Positions 26,809 through 36,175 of a DNA stretch of 64,000 nucleotides are shown here, piece by piece. Origin of the DNA: Acidimicrobiales bacterium. Its GTDB lineage: Bacteria; Actinomycetota; Acidimicrobiia; Acidimicrobiales; SHLQ01. The stretch spans positions 62,001-126,000 of the forward strand of contig JAHDCX010000008.1 of the NCBI GenBank assembly GCA_020629635.1, in the 5' to 3' direction. Both the position numbers and the translations under genes were made by a program. A model generated the notes under the pieces. The model was not told where the DNA came from and did no database searches. It was given only the letters and a program-made list of their open reading frames with translations. Every line of letters starts with the position of its first letter. Position 1 is the first letter of the stretch.

Positions 26809-27666
26809 ATGGCCGCGCCGCAGGGCACGGGGAAGCGCCGGATCACTCTGGCGATGGTTCTGCTCGCCGCAGCCTCGCTGATCACGCTCGACTTCCAGTC
26901 CTTTGGGCCGCTCGGCACGGTCCAGACAGGACTGCGTGAGGTACTTGCCCCCATTCGTTCTGGCGGCGAGCGACTCGCCTCACCGGTGACAGGCCTGTGG
27001 GAGGGCGCGACCCGCTACGACGAACTCCAGGCCGAGAACGTCGAACTTCGCGAAGAGATCGATCGGCTCCGTGGGGATCTCGTCCGCGACGGCATCGATC
27101 GTGGCGACTTCGAGGCGCTGCTCGAGATGAATGGTCTCGAAGTGCCGCAGGGCTACCCGTTGTTGCTCGCGCCGGTTCGGACCGGAACGGTGGGCAACTT
27201 CACCACAGGTGTCGTTGAGATCGAACGCGGCTCGGCCGACGGGATCCAGAAGGACATGGCCGTGGTCACCCGTGCCGGCCTCGTCGGCCGCGTCGAACAG
27301 GTCGACCGGACGTCGGCGACGGTCCTGCTCATCTCGAGCGACCGGTTCGTGATCGGCGCCGAGATCAACGGCGAGATCGGCCTCGCCCGCGGGGAGAACA
27401 ACACCGAGCGGATCAAGATCGAGGAAGGCATCAGCGGCCGCGCCGAAATCGAAGTCGGGGATCCCGTGACGACGTCGTCGAGTGATCGCAGCCTCTTCCC
27501 GCCCGATCTGGTCATCGGGACGGTGCAATCGCGCCGGGTGAACGAGGCCAAGACCACCGTCGTCGTCGAGCTCGCCGCAAACCCCGTCGACCTCCGATTC
27601 GTCAGTGTCGTGCTGGTCGACCCCGGCGAAGAGGTCGAGTCCGCTCCCGTCGGGATCGCTCGATGA
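26809..27666 (+). CDS. mreC: Rod shape-determining protein MreC
   Basis: Bitopic protein with one N-terminal membrane helix (ITLAMVLLAAASLITL), a coiled coil (LQAENVELREEIDRLRGD) and a beta-rich extracytoplasmic domain that activates the PBP2-RodA synthase. The length of 285 residues is usual. It lies 11 bp after mreB and its stop overlaps the mreD start (ATGA). Confidence 0.93.
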   Translation: MAAPQGTGKRRITLAMVLLAAASLITLDFQSFGPLGTVQTGLREVLAPIRSGGERLASPVTGLWEGATRYDELQAENVELREEIDRLRGDLVRDGIDRGDFEALLEMNGLEVPQGYPLLLAPVRTGTVGNFTTGVVEIERGSADGIQKDMAVVTRAGLVGRVEQVDRTSATVLLISSDRFVIGAEINGEIGLARGENNTERIKIEEGISGRAEIEVGDPVTTSSSDRSLFPPDLVIGTVQSRRVNEAKTTVVVELAANPVDLRFVSVVLVDPGEEVESAPVGIAR

Positions 27667-28187
27667 GTCGATGGCGCACGGCGATCGTGCTTTTCGTGAT
27701 GCTGGCCGCACAGGTGTCGGTCTTCGTGCATCTCCGGCCGTTCGGCGTGGCGCCAGACGTGTTGTTGGTGGGGGCGATCATCGGCGGGCTGGTCGGTGGA
27801 GACGAGTTCGGTGCCCGAAACGGGTTCGTCGCCGGGCTGCTGTTCGACCTGGTGCTCGCCGGACCCTTCGGTCTCGCCGCCGGTGTCTACGGCGTCGCCG
27901 GCTACGCCTCCGGGTTACTCGGCCAGGCGGTCGACTCCGAGGACCCACGGGTCGTGCCCGTCGGTGTGTTCGTCCTGTCGCTCCTCGGGACAATGGGGTA
28001 CGCCTTTGGTCTCGGCGTGCTGGGTGCCGGTGGTCTCATCGGTCGCAGCGTCTTGTGGGTGGCGGTGATGGTCGCCATCTGGGCCGTCCTGCTGATGTTT
28101 CCGGTTCGTGCCGGGTATGGATGGGTGGCCGCCGCAGACCGCTCGTTCGCGACCGGCGAACCGACTCGAAACGTGGTGAACTCGTGA
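27663..28187 (+). CDS. mreD: Rod shape-determining protein MreD
   Basis: Small membrane protein of 174 residues with five or so hydrophobic helices (AIVLFVMLAAQVSVFV, VAPDVLLVGAIIGGLVGG, FVLSLLGTMGYAFGLGVLG, WVAVMVAIWAVLLMF). MreD proteins diverge strongly, so the call depends on topology plus position between mreC and PBP2. It overlaps mreC by four bases. Confidence 0.87.
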   Translation: MSRWRTAIVLFVMLAAQVSVFVHLRPFGVAPDVLLVGAIIGGLVGGDEFGARNGFVAGLLFDLVLAGPFGLAAGVYGVAGYASGLLGQAVDSEDPRVVPVGVFVLSLLGTMGYAFGLGVLGAGGLIGRSVLWVAVMVAIWAVLLMFPVRAGYGWVAAADRSFATGEPTRNVVNS

Positions 28188-28218
28188 CGGGTGATCGGGC
28201 GGTCGTCTCGGCCCCGGG

Positions 28219-30468
28219 ATGCGTGTGATGGAGGACTCAGTTCGACTGCGGATGCGCGTACTCGGCGTGGTCGCCGTGGCGTTGTTCGTCGCCCTCTTCG
28301 GGCGTCTGTGGTACCTCCAGGCGTTGCAGAACGAGACCTTCGAGCAGGTCGCAACCCAGCAGATCACCCGCAGTATCCGGACACAGGCCGAGCGCGGTCA
28401 GATCTTCGACCGAAACGGCCGTGTCCTCGTGCAGAACCGGCTGTCCACGATCGTCACGATTCATCGCGACGAGAACAAGCAGGCGCTCATCAACCTCGGT
28501 TACACCAACCTCGACGAACGCAAGGAGTTCCGTTCGGAGATGTTCGCCACGCTTGCCCGCGAGTTGTCCGGCTCGGGGCAGCTCACCAAGGTCTCGAACC
28601 TGCAACGTGCCTTCGACGATCCGAGCTACACCGACTTCGAGGAGATTCCGATCGCCCGCGACGTCGACGAAGAACTCCTGATCTTCATCGGCGAGCGTCC
28701 CGACGTGTTCCCCGGAGTTCGGGTCACCCAGGACGTCGTACGGAGTTATCCGTTCGGCCAGGCTGCGGCGCACATCCTGGGCTACGTGGGGTCGATCAAC
28801 CAGAGCGAGCTCGAATCGAAGGAGGCGCTCTACAAGATCGACGACCCCGATTCAGACGATCCGGCCGACAAGATCGACGACCCCGACGGCAAGCAGTACC
28901 GAAGCAACGACGAGATCGGAAAGGCGGGCATCGAACGCTTTTTCGAGGATGACCTTCGGGGGATTCCCGGGACCAGGACGTTCTTGGTCGACAACGTCGG
29001 CAACTTCGTCGCACCGGTGGGCGAAGACGTACCGCCTCGCCCAGGCTCTGATGTGCACCTCACGATCGACATCGACCTGCAGGTGCGACTCGAGTTCGAG
29101 CTGAAGCGCGCCTTGGACCGGGCGAGGGACGTACCGGTCGAACAGGACGAGCCGCCCTTCAACGCACCGGCAGGGTCGGCGGTGATCATGGATCCCCGCA
29201 ACGGCGACATTCTGGCGATGGCGTCGTACCCGACGTACGACCCGGCGGACTTCATCGAAGGTCTTTCCCAGGACGAGTACGACCGCCGATTCAATGACCC
29301 GTTCGAGCACCAGCCGCTCGTCAACCGAGCCATCGAGGGGACGTACCCGGCGGCGTCCACGTTCAAGCCGTTCACCGCAATCGCGGCCGAGAACTTCGAC
29401 GTCTTCGGGTGGGACTTCGTCGAAGAGTGGAACGTGTACACGAGCGACCCCGGCTACTGGGATCTGCAGTCCTGCAAGATCGACTTTACGGGTGACGTTG
29501 CCGGCGCCTTGGCGAGCGGTTGTCGAAAACGAAACGCCGGCAACCAAACCATGGAGGGCGTGGACCTCCAGCACTCGTTGACGTTCTCGTCCGACACCTA
29601 CTACTACAAGATTGGCGAGGCGTTCTGGGTCGCTCCCGACGACCAGATCAACCCCAACGGCATCCAGATCACCGCCCGTGATTTCGGGTACGGCACGACG
29701 AGTGGCGTGCAGCTGCCCAACGAACGCCCGGGCATCATGCCGACGGCCGAGCTCATGCGCGAACGCCACGAGGCAAACCCCGACGCCTTCCCGAGAGGAC
29801 AGTGGACCTCGGGTGACAACACGAACATCTCGATCGGTCAGGGAGATGTGCTCGTCACGCCGCTACAGCTCGCCAACTCCTATGCCGTGCTCGCGAACGG
29901 CGGGACGCTGTACTCACCGAACATCGTCACGCTGATCGAGCCCAACGAACAGTCCGACGACGAGCCGGTCGAGTTCGCCCCTCGGGTCGTGCGAGAACCC
30001 GACATCCCCGACGCCATCGAACAGGTCATCCTCGACGGACTGCTCGGGGTGAACTTCATGGAGAAGCCCAATATCTCCCAGCCGTCGGGTACCGGGTTCC
30101 CCGCCTTCAATGAGCCCGACGAGGGCGGCGTGGACTTCCCACTGTTCGAGTGGCCCGTGGCCGGAAAGACCGGTACGGCCGAGAAGGTCGGCAAGGCCGA
30201 CAACTCGATGTACGTCGGATTCGGACCGTCCGGGTCTGCGTACTGGTCGACGCCGGAGAACGAACCCGAATACGTGATCTCCGTCGTGCTCGAAGAAGCC
30301 GGGTTCGGGTCGAAGGTGGCCGCGCCGATGGTCGCTCGCATGTTCAAGGCGATCGCCGAAGACGACATCGATCGCGCCATCAGCCAGGAAGAGGCCGACG
30401 ACTTCTACGCCCTGACCCAGAGCCTGGAACTCGAGGCGCCCGACTCGACTGCGGCGGTGGACCAATGA
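28219..30468 (+). CDS. mrdA: Penicillin-binding protein 2 (elongasome transpeptidase)
   Basis: Class B PBP that cross-links lateral peptidoglycan with RodA. A membrane helix (VVAVALFVALFGRLWYLQAL) is followed by the pedestal domain and the transpeptidase domain with S380-T-F-K383, S457-S-D459 and K650-T-G652. The length of 749 residues exceeds the common 600-650 because of acidic inserts, including a near-duplicated DDPDSDDPADKIDDPDG. ATG 28219 could be replaced by ATG 28228. Its stop overlaps the rodA start. Confidence 0.94.
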   Translation: MRVMEDSVRLRMRVLGVVAVALFVALFGRLWYLQALQNETFEQVATQQITRSIRTQAERGQIFDRNGRVLVQNRLSTIVTIHRDENKQALINLGYTNLDERKEFRSEMFATLARELSGSGQLTKVSNLQRAFDDPSYTDFEEIPIARDVDEELLIFIGERPDVFPGVRVTQDVVRSYPFGQAAAHILGYVGSINQSELESKEALYKIDDPDSDDPADKIDDPDGKQYRSNDEIGKAGIERFFEDDLRGIPGTRTFLVDNVGNFVAPVGEDVPPRPGSDVHLTIDIDLQVRLEFELKRALDRARDVPVEQDEPPFNAPAGSAVIMDPRNGDILAMASYPTYDPADFIEGLSQDEYDRRFNDPFEHQPLVNRAIEGTYPAASTFKPFTAIAAENFDVFGWDFVEEWNVYTSDPGYWDLQSCKIDFTGDVAGALASGCRKRNAGNQTMEGVDLQHSLTFSSDTYYYKIGEAFWVAPDDQINPNGIQITARDFGYGTTSGVQLPNERPGIMPTAELMRERHEANPDAFPRGQWTSGDNTNISIGQGDVLVTPLQLANSYAVLANGGTLYSPNIVTLIEPNEQSDDEPVEFAPRVVREPDIPDAIEQVILDGLLGVNFMEKPNISQPSGTGFPAFNEPDEGGVDFPLFEWPVAGKTGTAEKVGKADNSMYVGFGPSGSAYWSTPENEPEYVISVVLEEAGFGSKVAAPMVARMFKAIAEDDIDRAISQEEADDFYALTQSLELEAPDSTAAVDQ

Positions 30469-31613
30469 CGGCGCTGCGAGCCGGCCGTGCCGGCTTCGAC
30501 GACCGCGAGAGCCAGGGGCCGCTCTGGATCCGACTCGACGTCTCGGTGATTCTGCTCACCGCAGCGCTCGTCGCACTCGGTTTGGTCGTCGTGTACTCCG
30601 CAACCCGCGGCGTGCTGACCCCTGACGACGTGCCGAATCGAGCCGTCCTCGAAGCGCAGATCGTCTTCGTTGGCGTGGGGTCGTTTCTGGGCGCGTGTGC
30701 CGCAGCAGTGGACTACCGCAAGGCCCGAGCCCTCATTCCGGTGCTGTATGGATTCACGGTTGTGCTGCTCGTTGGCCTGTTCTTCTTCGGCTCCACCTTC
30801 AACAATGCAACGTCGTGGTACTCGGTCGCCGGCATGACTCTTCAGCCGTCGGAGCTCGCCAAACTCACCTTGATCGTGGCGCTGGCCGCCTGGTTCTCGA
30901 ACTCACGCGAATCCGACGGCCTTACGCTGTTCGATGTTGGCGTCGGTGGCGCGATCGCCGGACTGTTCGGGTTGCTCGTCCTCATGCAACCCGATTACGG
31001 GACCGTGATGGTCTACGGCGCCATCGTTGCGGGCGTCGTCCTCGTTGCGGGCGTGAAGCCGTGGCACGTCGGCATCGTGATCGCGGCGCTCACGATGCTC
31101 GTCTTCGTCGGGTTCTCGACCAATCAGATTCAGCAGTACCAGATCGAGCGCTTCACGGCATTCGCTGCGGAGAGCGGCACGACGGAGCGGTACAACGTCG
31201 ATCAGGCCGAGATCGCCATTGGCAACGGGGGGCTGCAGGGGCAGGGTTTGTTCCAGGGAACGCAGAACAACAACTCGTTGGTCCCCGAGAAGGAGACCGA
31301 CTTCATCTTCTCGGTTCTGGGCGAAGAGCTCGGCTTCGTCGGTGGGGCGACGCTTCTCGTGCTCTTCGGCTTGCTGCTCATGAGGATCTGGCGAATCGCG
31401 ATCCTCGCCGAGAACGACTTCGGTCGGTTGATCGCCGTGGGCGTGTTCTCGATGTTCTTGTTCCAGGCGTTCCAGAGCATCGGGATGAACATGGGAATCA
31501 TGCCGGTGACCGGCATTCCGCTTCCGATGATCTCCGCCGGCGGTACGTCGATGCTCACGAGCCTCATCGCCATTGGCCTCGTCGAGAATGTGCACGCCCA
31601 CCGCCTCCGTTGA
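30465..31613 (+). CDS. rodA: Peptidoglycan glycosyltransferase RodA
   Basis: SEDS-family lipid II polymerase of 382 residues with about ten membrane helices. Typical signatures are YSATRG after the first helix, WYSVAGMTLQPSELAKLTLI, LMQPDYGTVMVY and GIMPVTGIPLPMISAGGTSML near the C-terminus. ATG 30465 overlaps the mrdA TGA by four bases (ATGA), fixing the start; the open frame further upstream is inside mrdA. Confidence 0.94.
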   Translation: MTALRAGRAGFDDRESQGPLWIRLDVSVILLTAALVALGLVVVYSATRGVLTPDDVPNRAVLEAQIVFVGVGSFLGACAAAVDYRKARALIPVLYGFTVVLLVGLFFFGSTFNNATSWYSVAGMTLQPSELAKLTLIVALAAWFSNSRESDGLTLFDVGVGGAIAGLFGLLVLMQPDYGTVMVYGAIVAGVVLVAGVKPWHVGIVIAALTMLVFVGFSTNQIQQYQIERFTAFAAESGTTERYNVDQAEIAIGNGGLQGQGLFQGTQNNNSLVPEKETDFIFSVLGEELGFVGGATLLVLFGLLLMRIWRIAILAENDFGRLIAVGVFSMFLFQAFQSIGMNMGIMPVTGIPLPMISAGGTSMLTSLIAIGLVENVHAHRLR

Positions 31614-31631
31614 CCTCTAACATCGGCAACC

Positions 31632-33596
31632 ATGACGATCGACGACTCACCGTCGATCTGGGCTGAACTCGAACCGCTCCTCGCCCAGGTCGAGAAACCG
31701 GCGCGCTACATCGGCGGCGAAGGCGGCATGCAGAGTCCTGAGCACGCTCTGGACAAGGTCGCATGGCTGTTCACCTACCCCGACACCTATGAGGTCGGTC
31801 TCCCGAACCAAGGCCTGCAGATCCTCTACGAGATCGTCAATGAGTCCTCGATCGGCGTCGCCGAACGCTCCTACGCCCCGTGGCTCGACCTCGAAACCCT
31901 CCTCCGATCGGAGGGACTGCCACTGTTCAGCGTCGACACCCACCGACCGGCCACCGATTTCGACATCATCGCCTTCAACCTCTCGGCCGAGCTGACGTAC
32001 ACGAACCTGCTCAATTGCGTCGATCTCGCCGGGTCGCCGGTGCGGTCGGCCGATCGCGGACTCGACGATCTGTTCGTGATCGTCGGCGGACACTGCACCT
32101 ACAACCCCGAGCCGCTCGCCGACTTCGTCGATGCCGTCGTGCTGGGTGACGGCGAAGAAGTGATCACCGAGATCACCCAGGTCTTCCACGACTGGAAGAA
32201 CGGAGGGCGCCTCGGCGGCCGAGCGGGAGTGCTCGAGGCGCTTGCGCAGGTCGCCGGCGTGTACGTGCCCTCGCTATTCGAAGCCGTCTACGACGGCCAG
32301 GATCTCGTCGAGACGCGCCCGATCCACGATGGCGTTCCAGCCCAGATCGAGAAGCGCACCATTGCGGACCTCGGCGAGTGGCCGTATCCGAAGACGCCGC
32401 TCGTGCCAATCACCGACGTCGTCCACGACCGGCTCAACGTCGAGGTCTTCCGAGGATGCACCCGAGGGTGTCGCTTCTGCCAGGCCGGCATGATCACCCG
32501 CCCCGTCCGCGAACGCCCGGCCGAACAGGTTCGGTCCATGATCAGCGACGGCATCGCCCGATCGGGGTACGACGAAGTCGCCCTTACCTCGCTGTCGACG
32601 GCCGACTTCAGCGGTATCGGCGAGGTCATCTCCGACACGATGAACGATCCGACCTGCTCGAACGTCTCGATCTCGCTGCCGTCGCTGCGCGTCGACGCGT
32701 TCGGCGTGGACATCGCCGCCGAGCTTCAGAAAGGCCGGCGATCCGGCCTGACCTTTGCCCCGGAGGCGGGGACCTGGCGCATGCGGCAGGTGATCAACAA
32801 ACTGATCCGGGAAGAGGACCTGTACGGGGCCGTCGATTCGGCCTTCAGTCAGGGCTGGCGGCGATCGAAGCTGTACTTCCTCACCGGCCTCCCGACCGAG
32901 ACCGATGAGGACACGCGCGGGATCTTCGAGCTCGCCCGAAACTGCGTGAAGATCGGCAAGTCGTACACGAGCGGGGCGTCGGTCACCGTGTCGGTCGGAG
33001 GTTTCGTGCCCAAGCCCTTCACGCCGTTCCAGTGGTTCGGCCAGAACACCCTCGTGGAGCTTCGCCGCAAGGTCGGCGTTCTTCTGGAAGAGAACCGGGC
33101 GAGCCGAGGGGTGCAGTTCAAGTGGCACGATCCCGAGGCCACGCTCGTCGAGGGACTGTTGAGCCGCGGTGATCGTCGGATCGGGCCGGTGATCGAAACG
33201 GTGTGGCGCAACGGCGGCACCTTCCAGGAATGGAGCGAAAAGCTCGACCTCGACCGTTGGCTCGACGCCTGCGACGCTCACGGAATCGACATCGAGTGGT
33301 ACGTGTACCGGCATCGAACCGAGGACGAGGTGTTTCCGTGGGATCACCTTTCGGCCGGGTTGCACAAGGACTTCTTGTGGCAGGAGTGGCAGGACGCACT
33401 CGCCGAGGTCGGTCTCGAGGACTGCCGCTGGACGCCTTGCTACGACTGCGGGGCCTGCACGGGGTACGGCATCGAACACGTTGTGGCGTCCGCGACCCCG
33501 CCGGCGGGCGGAAGCCAGGGGACTGGGCAAGACCTTGCGACCGGCGGGGCGGTTCCGGTGACGCTGATGTCGCGAGATCGGACGCCCGTCGGGTGA
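31632..33596 (+). CDS. TIGR03960 family B12-binding-domain/radical SAM protein
   Basis: The 654-residue protein has an N-terminal cobalamin-binding-like Rossmann region (VAWLFTYPDTYEVGLPNQGLQILY), the radical SAM cluster C276-x3-C280-x2-C283 (RGCTRGCRFC), a TIM-barrel body and a C-terminal Cys group (TPCYDCGACTGYG). It matches the TIGR03960 family, whose substrate is not established. It overlaps the following DUF2344 gene by four bases (GTGA), the standard pairing of these families in actinobacteria. Confidence 0.92.
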   Translation: MTIDDSPSIWAELEPLLAQVEKPARYIGGEGGMQSPEHALDKVAWLFTYPDTYEVGLPNQGLQILYEIVNESSIGVAERSYAPWLDLETLLRSEGLPLFSVDTHRPATDFDIIAFNLSAELTYTNLLNCVDLAGSPVRSADRGLDDLFVIVGGHCTYNPEPLADFVDAVVLGDGEEVITEITQVFHDWKNGGRLGGRAGVLEALAQVAGVYVPSLFEAVYDGQDLVETRPIHDGVPAQIEKRTIADLGEWPYPKTPLVPITDVVHDRLNVEVFRGCTRGCRFCQAGMITRPVRERPAEQVRSMISDGIARSGYDEVALTSLSTADFSGIGEVISDTMNDPTCSNVSISLPSLRVDAFGVDIAAELQKGRRSGLTFAPEAGTWRMRQVINKLIREEDLYGAVDSAFSQGWRRSKLYFLTGLPTETDEDTRGIFELARNCVKIGKSYTSGASVTVSVGGFVPKPFTPFQWFGQNTLVELRRKVGVLLEENRASRGVQFKWHDPEATLVEGLLSRGDRRIGPVIETVWRNGGTFQEWSEKLDLDRWLDACDAHGIDIEWYVYRHRTEDEVFPWDHLSAGLHKDFLWQEWQDALAEVGLEDCRWTPCYDCGACTGYGIEHVVASATPPAGGSQGTGQDLATGGAVPVTLMSRDRTPVG

Positions 33597-34297
33597 TCCT
33601 TCGGCTCCGCTACACGAAGAACGGCAAGATTCGTTTCATCGGGCACCGCGACGTCGCCCGAATCTTCGAGCGCAGCCTGCGCGTCGCTGGCGTACCGGTG
33701 GCGTACAGCGAAGGGTTCTCGCCGCGCCCCAAGCTCTCCTTCGGGCTGGCCCTCTCGGTTGGCTATGAGTCCGACAACGAATACCTCGATGTCGTGGCCT
33801 CGGAGTCGGTCGATCTCGGGCACGTGCTCGATCGGCTCGGGTCCGCGCTGCCAACGGGCATCGAGCTGCGTGAAGTCGGTGAGGTGGAGCGGTCGAAGAC
33901 ATCGCTGATGGAGGCCGTCACCAGCTGTGACTGGGAGATCGACGTGACCGGCCAGGACCCGGCGACGGTGAAGGGATCTGTAGATCGGCTGCTTGCTGCC
34001 GATAGGGTGATGATCACGAGAGAGCGCAAAGGGAAGCCGGTTCACGACGACATCCGCCCCGATCTGCTCTCACTGAAGGTGTTGATGAACACGAAAACTG
34101 CGACGTCACGGATTCATGCCGAACTCGGCACCGAGTCCCGGTCGCTGCGACCAGCCGAATTCGTGTCGGTGCTCGAACCATCGGTTCGCACCGTGCGCGT
34201 TCGACGGTTGCACCAATGGATTTCAGACGGGATGACGAAGATCGAGCCGCATGAGGCCGTCGTCTCCCGAGCTGCGCACACGGAGTGTGCGACATGA
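33593..34297 (+). CDS. TIGR03936 / DUF2344 radical SAM-associated protein
   Basis: The 234-residue protein starts ILRLRYTKNGKIRFIGHRDVARIFERSLR and contains the hallmark YSEGFSPRPKLSFGLALSVG of DUF2344. It is thought to act with the radical SAM protein encoded immediately upstream. GTG 33593 sits in a GTGA overlap with that gene's stop, which decides the start. Its molecular activity is not known. rne follows after 12 bp. Confidence 0.9.
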   Translation: MILRLRYTKNGKIRFIGHRDVARIFERSLRVAGVPVAYSEGFSPRPKLSFGLALSVGYESDNEYLDVVASESVDLGHVLDRLGSALPTGIELREVGEVERSKTSLMEAVTSCDWEIDVTGQDPATVKGSVDRLLAADRVMITRERKGKPVHDDIRPDLLSLKVLMNTKTATSRIHAELGTESRSLRPAEFVSVLEPSVRTVRVRRLHQWISDGMTKIEPHEAVVSRAAHTECAT

Positions 34298-34309
34298 GAA
34301 GGGAACAAC

Positions 34310-36160
34310 ATGTCCGACGAGAAATCGGCGCAGTCGCGCCAGGGGAGTCGCCAGTCCGCGCCTGACAACGCGCGCGCCTCGCAGGGCTCTCCGCCCAACG
34401 GTTCTCCGCGAAACGCGGACACGGGTGCTTCGCCATCCGGAACCTCATCTGCCAAACCCAAAATTGGTGACACCCGCCGTCCGAAGATTGGCGATTCACG
34501 CCCCGCCCCCGAGGCCGCATCGGGCTCGGATGCAAACGGTGGCGGGAAGAGCGGCGGCGGGCGACGTCGCCGTGGCCGCGGTGGCAGCCAGAACCAGAAC
34601 GACGGTCAGAACAACCGCCAGGCCTCGTCCGAGGCAAAGCGCCAGGGCGGCCAGGCCAGCAGCGGTCAGAACCCCAAGACCGATTCGAACGCCGGAGGAG
34701 CAAACACCGGTGGCGAAGGCGGCAGCGGATCCGGGCGCCGTCGTCGGCGCCGCGGTGGCCGAGGCCGCGGAGGCTCGGGCGGCGGCGGCGGAAACAACGC
34801 CAACCAGCCGGTCACGGCGCTCACCGGAGAAGCGATCGAGCTCGACGAAGAGCAGCTCGCGCTTCGCAAGGGTCGGGAGCGCAAGGGCAAGCCCGCAGGT
34901 CGGTACCTGATGTGCGTGTCGGTTCGTGACGAGGCCACCCAGATCGCCGTGCTCGAGGGACGAAACCTGATCGAGCACTACGTGTCTCGGCCCAGCGACG
35001 ACATCTCGCAGATCCATGGCAACATCTACATGGGTCGTGTCCAGAACGTGCTGCCAGGTATGGAGGCTGCATTCATCGACATCACGACGCCGAAGAATGC
35101 GGTGTTGTATCGAGGCGACGTGCAGTTCGACCCGGAGGACGTCGAGTCCCGGAACCCCAAGATCGAACAGCTCCTGAAGCCGAAGCAGAACATCCTTTGC
35201 CAGGTGACCAAGAACCCGATCGCTCACAAGGGCGCCCGTCTCACCCAGGAGATCTCTCTGCCGGGACGCTTCGTCGTGCTGGTCCCGAACTCCGACACCT
35301 ACGGCATCTCGAAGCGGCTGCCCGACAAGGAGCGTAAGCGGCTCCGCAAGATCCTCGATCGGGTCAAGCCCAAGGGCGCCGGCATCATCGTGCGCACCGC
35401 CGCTGAGAACGTCACCGAAGACGAGATCGTGGCAGACGTGAAGCGCCTCGCCGATCAATGGGCGGCCATCGACGAGCTCGCCAAGAAGTCGAACAAGCCG
35501 GCACTCCTGTACCGGGAGCCGGAGATGGCGGTTCGCGTCATCCGAGAAGAGTTCAACAAGGACTACCGCGGGGTCATCATCGACGACCGTGCGCTCTACG
35601 AGGACGTCAAGAACTACGTGGCTTCCATCACGCCGGCCTTGGCGGACCGGGTCCAGTTCTACGACCGCGACAAAGAAAAGCTGAGCTTGTTCGAGCGACA
35701 CCACGTCTCCGAGCAGCTCCGCAAGGCCGTCGACCCCAAGGTGTGGTTGCCGTCGGGTGGTTCGCTCATCATCGAGCAGACCGAAGCGCTGACCGTGATC
35801 GACGTCAACACCGGCAAGAACGTCGGGTCGTCGAGCCTCGAGGAAACCGTCTACCGGAACAACCTCGAAGCGGCCAAGGAGATCGCCCGACAACTTCGGC
35901 TCCGAGACATCGGCGGGATCATCGTGATCGACTTCGTCGACATGGAGATCAAGAAGAATCGCGACGAGGTCACCAGGGTCTTCCGAGAGGCTCTTGCGCA
36001 GGACAAGACACGAACGCAAGTCTTCGACATCTCCGAGCTCGGCCTTGTCGAGATGACGCGTAAGCGCATCGGTGAAGGCCTGGTGGAGAGCCTGTCCTCG
36101 CAGTGCGAGACCTGTGAGGGCCCTGGCCATATTCTCGACACGGAGTTGCTCGAAGTCTGA
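34310..36160 (+). CDS. rne: Ribonuclease E/G family endoribonuclease
   Basis: Endoribonuclease for mRNA decay and rRNA/tRNA processing. The first 190 residues are low-complexity, rich in Gly, Ser, Arg, Gln and Asn with RRRRGRGG blocks, likely RNA-binding and disordered. The S1 domain (GNIYMGRVQNVLPGMEAAFIDI) and the DNase I-like catalytic domain follow, with metal-binding Asp in LTVIDVNTG and IIVIDFVDM, and the zinc-link CETC near the C-terminus. There is no long C-terminal scaffold, so it is the RNase G-like core with an N-terminal extension. ATG 34310 has AAGGGAAC upstream. Confidence 0.94.
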   Translation: MSDEKSAQSRQGSRQSAPDNARASQGSPPNGSPRNADTGASPSGTSSAKPKIGDTRRPKIGDSRPAPEAASGSDANGGGKSGGGRRRRGRGGSQNQNDGQNNRQASSEAKRQGGQASSGQNPKTDSNAGGANTGGEGGSGSGRRRRRRGGRGRGGSGGGGGNNANQPVTALTGEAIELDEEQLALRKGRERKGKPAGRYLMCVSVRDEATQIAVLEGRNLIEHYVSRPSDDISQIHGNIYMGRVQNVLPGMEAAFIDITTPKNAVLYRGDVQFDPEDVESRNPKIEQLLKPKQNILCQVTKNPIAHKGARLTQEISLPGRFVVLVPNSDTYGISKRLPDKERKRLRKILDRVKPKGAGIIVRTAAENVTEDEIVADVKRLADQWAAIDELAKKSNKPALLYREPEMAVRVIREEFNKDYRGVIIDDRALYEDVKNYVASITPALADRVQFYDRDKEKLSLFERHHVSEQLRKAVDPKVWLPSGGSLIIEQTEALTVIDVNTGKNVGSSSLEETVYRNNLEAAKEIARQLRLRDIGGIIVIDFVDMEIKKNRDEVTRVFREALAQDKTRTQVFDISELGLVEMTRKRIGEGLVESLSSQCETCEGPGHILDTELLEV

Positions 36161-36175
36161 CGAAGGGGAGTCGCC

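Noticed and set aside
34310-34830. Repetitive DNA at the start of rne
   Set aside because: It is explained by the low-complexity Gly/Arg/Ser N-terminus of the RNase E protein.
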